DNA from: Rhodopirellula europaea 6C
GTDB lineage: Bacteria; Planctomycetota; Planctomycetia; Pirellulales; Pirellulaceae
Direction: 5' to 3'
NCBI RefSeq assembly: GCF_000338295.1
Contig: NZ_ANMO01000116.1
Coordinates: 86,191 to 150,190, forward strand
Length of the DNA stretch: 64,000 bases
The notes beneath the pieces were generated by a model. The model did not search any database and was not told the origin of the DNA. It saw nothing but the letters and a program-made list of their open reading frames with translations. Both the position numbers and the translations under genes were made by a program. Every line of letters begins with the position of its first letter. Position 1 is the stretch's first letter. Below are positions 38,571-47,014 of this stretch, piece by piece.

Positions 38571-38587
38571 ATCTGCCTCGATGCTCT

Positions 38588-40111
38588 CTACAACCGAGCC
38601 GGATTGACCGGAACCGTCGGGATCTCACCCGACGCTTTCTCTCGCAGTAAAGGACGCAATCGCCGGATGGCAGCAAGAGCTCGCTCATCCGGATTCTCGG
38701 CCAGGTTCTCGAATTCGTTCGGATCGCTTTGGTGGTCGTAAAGCTCGACCCCGTGCCGGCCTTCAGCCCATTCGGTGTATCGGTAGCGATGCGTTCGAAT
38801 GCTGCATCCCATCACTTGCTCGGGCAACCGATCATCCGCCGGACGCAAGACTTGCGTGATCGCCGTGCCGTTCCACTGGGCGACCGGATCGTTCAGCAAT
38901 GGTTTCAAGCTGCGACCGGCCAGCCCGCTCGGTGACTCAATCCCAGCCAAATCGGTGAGCGTCGGGTAGATGTCCACGAACTCGACAATCCGATTGCAGG
39001 ACCCGTGTCCCGTTTGCGATGGATCGCGAATGATCAGCGGCGATTGGGCTCCTTCTTCGAACAGCGTTCGCTTCTGCCAGACTCCGTTGTGTTCCCCAAG
39101 GTGGTAACCGTGATCGCTCCAGAACACCACGATCGTGTTGTCGGCCAGTCCCTGTTCATCCAGTGCATCGAGCAAGCGTCCGACTTGAGCGTCGACAAAC
39201 GACACGCACGCGTAGTAAGCCTGAGTCGCCTTTAATAGCGTTGGTTCATCGAGCCCATAGTTGGGAACCGGACAATTGTGAGCGAACGCCGCCGTAGGAA
39301 TGTCATCGCGATCACCGGCGGGAGCGAAGGGCAATCGCAATGACTCCAACGGGTACATGTCGAAGTATTTCTTCGGCGCGACATAGGGAGTGTGTGGTCG
39401 AAAGAAACCGACACCCAAGAAAAATGGCTCGTCCTTCTTCTCTCGCATTATCCGGATCGCCTCCGTTGCGATCATGCCATCGGTCTGTTCTTCGTCTTCG
39501 CCATCGGCCGCCAACCAACTCAGCGCTCCGCTGATCTTCCGGTGCGGTTCAGCATTGAAGATGAGGTGTTCTTCGTCTTTGTCCCGTCCCTTGGGATTGA
39601 CCGTTTGGTTCCACGATGGCGGGTCATCAAAGCCGTCCGTTCCGATCGAGGCCGGCACGTTGTAGTGATAGATCTTGCCGACTCGAGCGGCAAAGTAACC
39701 GGCTTGTTGGAATGCTTGCGACAACGTGACGACGTTCGGAACTTCATCGCGAAAATGTCGGTCGAGGTCGTAGACTTTGATTTGATCGGGACGCAGTCCG
39801 GTCATCACCGACGCTCGCGTGGGATTGCAAAGCGGCAGTTGGTTGTACGCTCGGCGGAAACAGGTTCCCGTCGCCGCCAATCGGTCGATGTTGGGTGTCT
39901 TGGCAACCACATCGCCGTAGCACCCCAGCGTCGATGCCAAGTCGTCGACAGCAATGAAGAGCACATTGGGTTTGGAAGGCTTGGGTTGCGTTTCCGCGTT
40001 TGCCGGCGCCGCGTGATTGGAAATGCACGCGATGAGCGTTGCGAGCATCCACAGGCGGCTGCTGCGTTGGGTGTGGATGGAATGAAATGAGAAGGAGGGT
40101 GCCAGATGCAT
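38588..40111 (-). CDS. Secreted sulfatase (iduronate-2-sulfatase-like)
   Basis: A 507-residue alkaline-phosphatase-fold sulfatase with signal peptide ([20 protein letters not shown]). The formylglycine site is C95-N-P-T-R99 followed by ASVMTGLRP. Metal ligands are Asp56-Asp57 (LFIAVDDL) and [12 protein letters not shown]. The [40 protein letters not shown] and [20 protein letters not shown] stretches match the iduronate-2-sulfatase/choline-sulfatase-type group. It hydrolyses sulfate esters, most likely on algal or animal polysaccharides. The stop is 17 bases from REP-like array 1 and array 2 lies upstream, so the gene is bracketed. Cysteine, not serine, at the active site means that maturation needs a formylglycine-generating or anSME enzyme elsewhere. 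Confidence 0.93.
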   Translation of the reverse strand: MHLAPSFSFHSIHTQRSSRLWMLATLIACISNHAAPANAETQPKPSKPNVLFIAVDDLASTLGCYGDVVAKTPNIDRLAATGTCFRRAYNQLPLCNPTRASVMTGLRPDQIKVYDLDRHFRDEVPNVVTLSQAFQQAGYFAARVGKIYHYNVPASIGTDGFDDPPSWNQTVNPKGRDKDEEHLIFNAEPHRKISGALSWLAADGEDEEQTDGMIATEAIRIMREKKDEPFFLGVGFFRPHTPYVAPKKYFDMYPLESLRLPFAPAGDRDDIPTAAFAHNCPVPNYGLDEPTLLKATQAYYACVSFVDAQVGRLLDALDEQGLADNTIVVFWSDHGYHLGEHNGVWQKRTLFEEGAQSPLIIRDPSQTGHGSCNRIVEFVDIYPTLTDLAGIESPSGLAGRSLKPLLNDPVAQWNGTAITQVLRPADDRLPEQVMGCSIRTHRYRYTEWAEGRHGVELYDHQSDPNEFENLAENPDERALAAIRRLRPLLREKASGEIPTVPVNPARL

Positions 40112-40169
40112 GGGGTACGTGAGGATGTGGGGAGGGAACCGGGGCAGCGGAGGATAGAGTTTAGTTGGT

Positions 40170-40276
40170 CGGTAGTTGATTCAACGGGCTTGGAAGCCCG
40201 TTGTACGGACAAAGTACGCTGGGCTTCCAAGCCCGGCGCGAGCGAGAACAGTACGCTGGGCTTCCAAGCCCGGCGA
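40170..40276. repeat. REP-like palindromic array 2
   Basis: Same arrangement and orientation as array 1: CGGTAGTTG (40170-40178), an inverted core CAACGGGCTTGGAAGCCCG (about 40182-40200), then two direct copies of GTACGCTGGGCTTCCAAGCC plus CGGCG (40214-40238 and 40251-40275). It lies between the first sulfatase's start and the second sulfatase's stop. Confidence 0.9.
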
Positions 40277-40305
40277 AAACAGACGTCCACTCCGCGCTCT
40301 TGCCT

Positions 40306-42081
40306 TCATCGACGCGAAGACAAATCGCTCGGCTTGATGCGTGTGAATTCCACAAAGTATGCCCCGCGAATTTTCTGGCTGGCCGCGTCACGCAACCAGG
40401 TTTGCAATCGATGTGGACCAGCGGGAAGATCGATCTCGAAGGTGACGGATGATTCTTCCGGCTTCAGCGTTTGTGTTTGCTCGATCGTACCCACGCGAAG
40501 GCGAGCCTGGTCGGCTTGAATGGGAGCCAACGCGTCATCGGGAAACCGGCGTAGCTCAATGCTGTATCGCCCCGCTTCCGCGACTTCAATTTCCCAGAAA
40601 CCGTTGATCAGCAGATCGTTGTCCGGCAATTGAGACGGTTTCCAGATCACTCTCCCTTCGGTCGGGTGCCAGTCTCGGACCGTGATCAGTGTGGGCGTGG
40701 TGTCCTTTCCGACGATGAACCGAACCACGTCCTTGCGGCTTCCGTGAACGTCCTCAAAGTAGGCGTCGTACGCAGCTCGCAGTTCACGCACCACCTCAGG
40801 ATGCTCGGCGGCGACGTTCTTGAATTGCCCGGGATCGTTTCGAATGTCGTACAGTTCGTCGCGAACCAATCGCCATCGATTTGTCAGCACGGCGAACGGT
40901 GGCTGTGCCCTGCCCTGCGTCTTCGTTGCCGAAACGACGTTGTCCGATTGGCGTTCTATGATCAGGGTTCGTTCAGGCCACTGCTGGGAAGAACCACCGA
41001 GCAGTCCCGCCATCGAACGCCCGTCGAAGGAGACGTCGGCTGGTCGCTTCAGATCACAAAGATCGATCAGGGTTGGCAACCAGTCACGATGGCAAGTCAA
41101 TTGGTGGACTCGGCGATTGCCGTCCCACTTCGCAGGCCAGCTTGCAAAGCAGGGAACGCGGTGCCCGCCTTCGTAGACCGAACCCTTCTTGCCTCGCATG
41201 CCCGCGTTGAATCCGTCCTTCCGATTTTGTTCGCTGGCTCCTTGCGCCGTGCCATTGTCGCTCATGAAAACCAGCAACGTGTTGTCGCGCAGGTTGTCTT
41301 GGTCGAGCTTCTTCAGCAGTCGGCCAAGGTTCTCGTCAAAGTTTTGAATCATCCCATAGAACGCGGAACGCTTGGGTTCGATCCCTTGCTGCTCGAATGG
41401 ATCGGAATAACGATCGGCAACCAGGTAGGGACTGTGCATCGCATTGGTGGGAAGGTAAACGAAGAACGGTTGTTCGAATTCCTCCTGGATGAAGTCCATC
41501 ACTTCCTCGAACCAGATGTCGATGCAATATCCGTCGAACGATTCTGGCGTTCCATTTCGGTAATACGTGTCGTCGAAGTAATCATTGCCGGTCGGGTTTC
41601 CGATCTCGTCTGCGCCGCCCGCCATGTGACGAACCACAGTTTCAAAACCTCGTTCGCGAGGTGCAAACGGCGGCGGGTCACCCAGATGCCACTTGCCAAA
41701 CATGCCGGTCCGATAGCCCGAGTCGCGAAAAATTTCGGCCATGGTTGTTTCGTCGGGATCGAGCAACTGGCGGCCTTCGGTGACCGCCCACGCACCCACT
41801 CGCGTGCAGTAGCGGCCCGTCATCAATGCGGCTCGAGAGGGTGTGCAAACCGGATCGACATGAAAGTTTTCCAGTCGCACGCTTTGCGTCGCGAGTCGAT
41901 CCAGGTTGGGTGTGTTGAGCCAAGGGTTGCCGTGGCATGACATGTCGCCGTAACCCTGGTCATCGGTCACAACCAAGATCACGTTGGGGCGAGATTCTTT
42001 CACTCTTTCGCGGTTTTGAGCCGATGCAGAAACGCAAGTCGTCAGGCAGGCGGCGAGGAGGATCCAAATTCGATGGTGCAT
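40306..42081 (-). CDS. Secreted arylsulfatase
   Basis: A 591-residue sulfatase. From the ATG at 42081 a signal peptide (IWILLAACLTTCVSASAQN) is followed by RPNVILVVTDDQGYGDMSCH with metal ligands Asp40 and Asp41. The formylglycine motif is C79-T-P-S-R83 in DPVCTPSRAALMTGRY. LVFMSDNGTAQGASEQN supplies the remaining metal ligands, and KWHLGDPPPFAPRERGFE is typical of arylsulfatase A-like enzymes. The final 170 residues, from about 420, form an extra domain ending in GPHRLQTWLRDAASQKIRGA, probably a substrate or carbohydrate binding module. An upstream ATG at 42177 would bury the signal peptide. It diverges from the PSCyt1 protein at 42418 across a 336-base gap. Confidence 0.93.
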   Translation of the reverse strand: MHHRIWILLAACLTTCVSASAQNRERVKESRPNVILVVTDDQGYGDMSCHGNPWLNTPNLDRLATQSVRLENFHVDPVCTPSRAALMTGRYCTRVGAWAVTEGRQLLDPDETTMAEIFRDSGYRTGMFGKWHLGDPPPFAPRERGFETVVRHMAGGADEIGNPTGNDYFDDTYYRNGTPESFDGYCIDIWFEEVMDFIQEEFEQPFFVYLPTNAMHSPYLVADRYSDPFEQQGIEPKRSAFYGMIQNFDENLGRLLKKLDQDNLRDNTLLVFMSDNGTAQGASEQNRKDGFNAGMRGKKGSVYEGGHRVPCFASWPAKWDGNRRVHQLTCHRDWLPTLIDLCDLKRPADVSFDGRSMAGLLGGSSQQWPERTLIIERQSDNVVSATKTQGRAQPPFAVLTNRWRLVRDELYDIRNDPGQFKNVAAEHPEVVRELRAAYDAYFEDVHGSRKDVVRFIVGKDTTPTLITVRDWHPTEGRVIWKPSQLPDNDLLINGFWEIEVAEAGRYSIELRRFPDDALAPIQADQARLRVGTIEQTQTLKPEESSVTFEIDLPAGPHRLQTWLRDAASQKIRGAYFVEFTRIKPSDLSSRR

Positions 42082-42417
42082 GGAGTGGCTGATGATCGGA
42101 ATGGTGTGGGGACAATTGCAATCGAGGTCAACCATCGTATTCCCCGAGGCGGACTTGTCGTTTGAACGTGATGCCAAAGTGACGCTGGAATCGCGAAAGT
42201 GGTTTGCTCGTTTGACCGATCGTGTGTGTGGGACAGAACTTACGAAGCGTCGAATGGGGCCAGTTTTTCAGTGGCGTTTTCGTCGGTTGAACAGGGCTCC
42301 ATAGAGCATCAGGTGTCAGCATGGGTTACCCTGGTTGAGTTCGGTTGACCTCCCAAACTCAAACCCGATGCGTCTGGCAGGACGCGAAGGATTCATTCAC
42401 CCGTGGCCCAACATCGC
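42082..42417. other. Divergent promoter region between sulfatase and PSCyt1 genes
   Basis: A 336-base region that should hold promoters in both directions. Long frames here have no protein pattern. I see no clear operator palindrome. A GTG in-frame with the PSCyt1 gene lies at 42403, fifteen bases before the preferred ATG. Confidence 0.5.
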
Positions 42418-45249
42418 ATGCGAGTTCGTATTCTGACGACCCTCGGAAAACCGCTGACGCTGTTGTTGCTGGCGATCTTGTTGGGTGGCCACATGTTTGC
42501 CGATGACATCGCAGAATCGTCGCGTGTGTCTGAATCCGAAGCGTTGTTCGTTCGCCGGGTGGCACCGCTGCTTCGCGAAAAGTGTTTGGGGTGTCATGGG
42601 CAGGACCCGGAATTGATCGAAGGCTCGTTGGATTTGCGTTCGTTCGCTGGCTTGAACACTGGCGGCGACAGCGGGGAAGCCGCGGTTGTTCCTGGTGAGC
42701 CGGAACACAGCCCTTTGTATCTCGCATCGACCCGAACCAGCGATGATTGGTCGGAGATGCCACCCAAGGAAGCTGAGCAACTTTCAGAGCAGCAACTGGA
42801 ATGGCTGCGAGACTGGATTGCCTCCGGTGCGGTTTGGCCGGACGAGGATCGCGTGGCCGAGATCCAAGCGGCCTATGAAAGCGAATGGTCCGCCGAAGAT
42901 GGCATCGCTGTCGCAACGTCCGGTGGGCTTGATGAACATTGGACGAACCGGAAATATGACCCGACCGGATTGTGGGCCTATCAACCGGTGCAGAAGCCTG
43001 CGTTGAAGACGGATCGAAATCCGATCGATGTCTTGATCGAAGACGGCTTGGCTGACGGGACCGATCTGGCACCGCGTGCCGATCGTCGAACCCTGATTCG
43101 CCGAGCGACTTACGACTTGACCGGATTGCCGCCGACGCCTTCGGAGGTGGAACGTTTCCTCCAAGATCCGGCCGACGACCGTGTCGCATTTGAAAAGTTG
43201 CTCGAACGATTGCTGCAGTCACCTCACTACGGCGAGCGGATGGCTCAGGATTGGTTGGATGTCGTTCGCTACGCCGACTCCTCCGGATTCGCGAATGATT
43301 TCGAACGCGGGAACGCGTGGCGGTATCGCGACTACGTCATCCGCTCCTTCAATGAAGACAAGCCGTACGACCAATTCATTCGAGAACAGATCGCGGGCGA
43401 CGAGATTGATCCCAACGATCCCGAGTGTTTGATCGCCACCGGTTTTTTGCGGATGGGACCTTGGGAGTTGACTTCGATGGAGGTCGCCAAGGTGGCTCGT
43501 CAACGATTCCTCGACGATGTGACCAACAGCGTCGGTGAAACGTTTTTGGGGCATTCCTTGCAGTGTGCTCGCTGTCACGATCACAAGTTTGATCCGATCC
43601 CGACGCGGGATTACTACTCCGTCCAAGCTGTCTTCGCGACGACACAGCTCGCCGAACGAAAGGCTGATTTCTTAGACGACGAGAACCGGGCTGGCTTTGA
43701 TGAGAAACGTTATCTCGATCGTTCAAAACATATTCACGAGCGAACGCTTGAGGAAATCGAACAGGTGCTCTTGGATAACTCGCAACTTTGGTTTCAGGAA
43801 AACGGCAAGGACCCGGCTGCTTGGAACGAGGAACTGAAACGTTTGCGATCCAAGGGGAAAGTGAAATCGCTGTTCACATCCGCTCGCAATGCGATGCGAG
43901 CGGCGGGAGTTCCTGAGAGCGACTACCCGCCCAAGTTGGTCGGGTTCACGCCGGAGCAATTTGGGAAGGAACGCGTCGCACGAAAGGGACTGCAACGTTT
44001 GCGTTGGGAACAAGAACGCTACCAGCCGTATGCTTTGGCTGTCTACAGCGGACGAACCGTTTCGCGAACTTCGGTCATGAGTCCGATTCGAATGCCAAAG
44101 GATCGGTGGACGAAGGGAGAGCTGGAATCCAGCGTGATCTTGACTGGCGGTGATCCCTTTTCAGCCGGCGAGGCGGTTTCGCCAGGCGTGCTGAGCGTGA
44201 TTGAGAATCAAGTCTCGGCGGACATTCCGGTTGCCATTGAAGGACGCCGGGCCGCGTTTGCGAATTGGGTGGCGGCACCCGAAAACCCTTTGACGTCTCG
44301 CGTGATCGTCAATCGTTTGTGGCAATGGCATTTCGGAGACGCCATCGCGGGCAACGCCAACAACTTTGGCGCAACGGGAAAACCGCCGACGCATCCAGAG
44401 CTGCTGGATTGGTTGGCGGCCACGCTGGTGGAAGAGAACTGGTCGATCAAAGCGATGCATCGCCGGATCATGAACTCAGACGTGTATTGTCGTTCCAGTT
44501 CCAACGTATCGACTCAGCCCTATCAAGGGTTCAAGCCGCGACGGTTGAGTGCCGAAGAATTGCGGGATTCGATGTTGGCCGTGACCGGAGAACTGAACCC
44601 GGTGTTGGGCGGGATCCCATGTCGTCCCGAAATCAATCAGGAAGTTGCGTTGCAGCCTCGGCAAGTCATGGGGACGTTTGCCGCCGCTTGGGTTCCCAAT
44701 CCCAAACCCCAGGACCGGCATCGGCGATCCATCTATGTGTTGAAACTTCGCGGATTGATTGATCCGTTCCTGGAAGTGTTCAATGTGCCGTCGCCCGATT
44801 TCTCCTGTGAGCGACGTTCCGCCTCCACGGTCACGCCCCAAGTCTTCAGCCTCTTCAATGGGCAAAGCACGCACTCTCGTGCTTTGGCGCTCGCGGATCG
44901 GGCGCGTCGCGAAACGGAATCGGACGAGGACGCGATCACCCGGTGTTTTGAACTGGTGTTGTCTCGATCACCTTCGCGCGAAGAAATGAATGAGATGCTG
45001 GCACACTGGTCTCGCGTGCAAGAAATTCTTCCGGCGTCGCCACCCGAACGTTCCCGGCCGCCTTTGGAAGTGGTTCGCAAGGCGGTGGAAGAGAACACGG
45101 GCGAGAAGTTTGAGTTTGTTGAACGCTTGCACGCCAACGTGGACTTTCGACCCGATTTGCAACCGGCCGATGTGGATCGCCACACGTGGGCGTTGGCGGA
45201 CGTTTGTTTGGTGCTGCTGAATTGCAACGAGTTTGTCTATGTGTATTGA
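42418..45249 (+). CDS. Secreted PSCyt1 / DUF1549 / DUF1553 protein
   Basis: A 943-residue exported protein. A signal peptide (TLGKPLTLLLLAILLGGHMF) is followed by a planctomycete cytochrome C domain with CLGCH (Cys56, Cys59, His60) and SPLYLASTRTSDDWSEMPPK. DUF1549 has [20 protein letters not shown] and the WLDVVRYADSSGFANDFE motif; LQCARCHDHKFDPIPTRDYY holds a second CxxCH. DUF1553 fills the C-terminal third (NPLTSRVIVNRLWQWHFGDA, SAEELRDSMLAVTGEL, PQVFSLFNGQSTHSRALALA). The 5' GTG at 42403 would only add five residues. A DUF1501 gene follows after 39 bases. The pair is near two sulfatases, so a role in oxidative processing of sulfated polymer fragments is conceivable; no biochemistry is known. 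Confidence 0.9.
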   Translation: MRVRILTTLGKPLTLLLLAILLGGHMFADDIAESSRVSESEALFVRRVAPLLREKCLGCHGQDPELIEGSLDLRSFAGLNTGGDSGEAAVVPGEPEHSPLYLASTRTSDDWSEMPPKEAEQLSEQQLEWLRDWIASGAVWPDEDRVAEIQAAYESEWSAEDGIAVATSGGLDEHWTNRKYDPTGLWAYQPVQKPALKTDRNPIDVLIEDGLADGTDLAPRADRRTLIRRATYDLTGLPPTPSEVERFLQDPADDRVAFEKLLERLLQSPHYGERMAQDWLDVVRYADSSGFANDFERGNAWRYRDYVIRSFNEDKPYDQFIREQIAGDEIDPNDPECLIATGFLRMGPWELTSMEVAKVARQRFLDDVTNSVGETFLGHSLQCARCHDHKFDPIPTRDYYSVQAVFATTQLAERKADFLDDENRAGFDEKRYLDRSKHIHERTLEEIEQVLLDNSQLWFQENGKDPAAWNEELKRLRSKGKVKSLFTSARNAMRAAGVPESDYPPKLVGFTPEQFGKERVARKGLQRLRWEQERYQPYALAVYSGRTVSRTSVMSPIRMPKDRWTKGELESSVILTGGDPFSAGEAVSPGVLSVIENQVSADIPVAIEGRRAAFANWVAAPENPLTSRVIVNRLWQWHFGDAIAGNANNFGATGKPPTHPELLDWLAATLVEENWSIKAMHRRIMNSDVYCRSSSNVSTQPYQGFKPRRLSAEELRDSMLAVTGELNPVLGGIPCRPEINQEVALQPRQVMGTFAAAWVPNPKPQDRHRRSIYVLKLRGLIDPFLEVFNVPSPDFSCERRSASTVTPQVFSLFNGQSTHSRALALADRARRETESDEDAITRCFELVLSRSPSREEMNEMLAHWSRVQEILPASPPERSRPPLEVVRKAVEENTGEKFEFVERLHANVDFRPDLQPADVDRHTWALADVCLVLLNCNEFVYVY

Positions 45250-45288
45250 TGTTATTCGGCGTGGTTCGTCCTTGATGAGGTGGATGTG

Positions 45289-46707
45289 ATGTTTGTGATG
45301 CCACGACGCGAAAGTTTGTTTCGGATGGGAACGTCGCTGGGCGGGATTGCGCTGGCATCGATGTTGGCGGACGAAGCCTCCGCGGACGCCACACGCGATC
45401 AGGCCAGCCAAGCCGCACCGATGCAGCCCAAGCCCGGGCATGTTCCGGCCAAGGCGAAGAACTGTATTTTCTTGATGATGGAAGGTGGTCCGTCGCACAT
45501 CGACACGTTCGATCCCAAGCCCAAACTCAACCAGTTGCACTTGCAGGAGTTTGTTCGCCAAGGGCAACAGAAATCCGCGATGGAAAGCGGCAAACGTTAC
45601 TTCGTTCAAAGCCCCTTTTCTTTTTCGAGGCACGGCGAGAGCGGTGCGCCGATGGCGGACAACTGGACGCATCTGCCAAAGGTCGCGGACGAGCTTTGTT
45701 TCTACCGTGGATGCCAAGTCGACAGTGTCAATCATCCCACCGCGATGTATCAAATGAATTGCGGCAATCGTTTCGGCGGCGATCCCGGCATCGGGGCTTG
45801 GGTGACTTATGGGCTGGGTTCCGAGAACCAGAGTCTGCCTGGGTTCATCGTCTTGCCAGAGGTTTCGTACCCACAAGGTGGAGCGGCGAATTGGAGCAAT
45901 GGTTATCTGCCGGCGTTTTATCAAGGCACGCCGCTGCGAGCCAAAGGGTCACCCATTTTGGATTTGCAGCCACCGGTCGGAGTCAGCCGAACGAGGCAGC
46001 GATTGAATCTGGATCTGCTTTCGCGGATGAATCAGCGACATGCTGCCAAGCATCCCGAGCATGATGAATTGTCTGCGCGTCTGGAAAGTTACGAGTTGGC
46101 GTTTCGGATGCAGACGGAAGTTCCCGAAGCGATGGACCTTTCCGGCGAGACGAAGGAAACGTTCGCTATGTATGGGATCGGGAACGATGCCACCGATGCT
46201 TTTGGACGCAAGTGTTTGTTGGCTCGCAAGATGGTTGAGAAGGGAGTGCGTTTTGTTCAGTTGTACAACGGAACCTGGGACAGCCATGATTACATCGAAC
46301 GGGCGCACGGGAATTTGGTGCGAGGTGTCGACCAACCCATCGCAGCCTTGATCCAAGACTTGAAACAACGCGGATTGCTCGAGAGCACCTTGGTCGTGTG
46401 GTGCGGTGAATTCGGACGCTCTCCCGACAACGGCGTTCGTGGCGGGACTGCGTACGGACGCGATCACAACGCCAACGCGATGACGATTTGGATGGCCGGC
46501 GGAGGCGTCAACGCGGGGCACACGATCGGCGCGACCGATGAGACTGGGATGACGGCGGTCGAAGAGGTGCGGCCCGTTCGCGACTTCCATGTCACGTTGC
46601 TGCGGTTGTTGGGGCTCGATGACAACAAGCTGACGTACTATCACGCCGGCCGCTTCAAACAGCTCAGCCAGTTTGGCGGCAAGGTGATTGAGCCGCTGAT
46701 TGCTTGA
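45289..46707 (+). CDS. DUF1501 protein, Tat-exported
   Basis: A 472-residue alkaline-phosphatase-fold protein of the DUF1501 family, partner of the upstream PSCyt1 protein. A GAGG site 8 bases before the ATG at 45289 supports that start; GTG 45280 is also in frame. The N-terminus PRRESLFRMGTSLGGIALAS is a twin-arginine-like signal. Family motifs are FLMMEGGPSHIDTFDPKP, RGCQVDSVNHPTAMYQMNCG, LYNGTWDSHDYIERAHG, VVWCGEFGRSPDNGVRGG and GRDHNANAMTIWMAGGGVNA, whose Asp, His and Glu residues would bind metal. The enzymatic reaction is unknown. It converges on pepA across a repeat-rich spacer. Confidence 0.9.
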   Translation: MFVMPRRESLFRMGTSLGGIALASMLADEASADATRDQASQAAPMQPKPGHVPAKAKNCIFLMMEGGPSHIDTFDPKPKLNQLHLQEFVRQGQQKSAMESGKRYFVQSPFSFSRHGESGAPMADNWTHLPKVADELCFYRGCQVDSVNHPTAMYQMNCGNRFGGDPGIGAWVTYGLGSENQSLPGFIVLPEVSYPQGGAANWSNGYLPAFYQGTPLRAKGSPILDLQPPVGVSRTRQRLNLDLLSRMNQRHAAKHPEHDELSARLESYELAFRMQTEVPEAMDLSGETKETFAMYGIGNDATDAFGRKCLLARKMVEKGVRFVQLYNGTWDSHDYIERAHGNLVRGVDQPIAALIQDLKQRGLLESTLVVWCGEFGRSPDNGVRGGTAYGRDHNANAMTIWMAGGGVNAGHTIGATDETGMTAVEEVRPVRDFHVTLLRLLGLDDNKLTYYHAGRFKQLSQFGGKVIEPLIA

Positions 46708-46734
46708 TAGGGCAGCGGAATGCGTGAATGGAAG

Positions 46735-46791
46735 TAGCGGAAGGGCGCGAGCCCTCCGGTTTCTCACCGGGCGGCTTGCGCCGCACCGCTA
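46735..46791. repeat. 57-base cloverleaf-forming repeat
   Basis: An outer 6-bp stem (TAGCGG at 46735-46740, CCGCTA at 46786-46791) encloses three adjacent perfect hairpins: GGGC-GCGA-GCCC (46743-46754), CCGGT-TTCTC-ACCGG (46756-46770) and GCGGC-TTGC-GCCGC (46771-46784). The first has a GNRA tetraloop. It lies between the convergent DUF1501 and pepA genes and has no coding frame. Confidence 0.8.
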
Positions 46792-46838
46792 AGTCTTTCG
46801 GTCTCGCGAAAATTCGCGTTATGCAATTCGAAGCTGCT

Positions 46839-46961
46839 GTAGGCCAGTTTCCACCTGGCGATGGTTCTTGGCCGGTGAACGCTGGCCTCGCGAGGGCATT
46901 TCGATGACGCCTCGCTTTGTTCCAAAGCATCGGCGTGGGTGCCATGTGGGACATGGCCTAC
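46839..46961. repeat. 123-base element bounded by 21-base inverted repeats
   Basis: The left end GTAGGCCAGTTTCCACCTGG plus C (46839-46859) and the right end GCCATGTGGGACATGGCCTA plus C (46941-46961) pair as inverted repeats with 17 of 21 matches. The interior holds a TTGGCCGGTGAACGCTGGCC segment that can fold on itself. There is no transposase frame; it fits a small non-autonomous or REP-like element. Confidence 0.7.
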
Positions 46962-47014
46962 GGGTGTCGTGAACCGAATTCTTGGCGAATGCGGCTACGA
47001 ATTGACGTGGCTGC

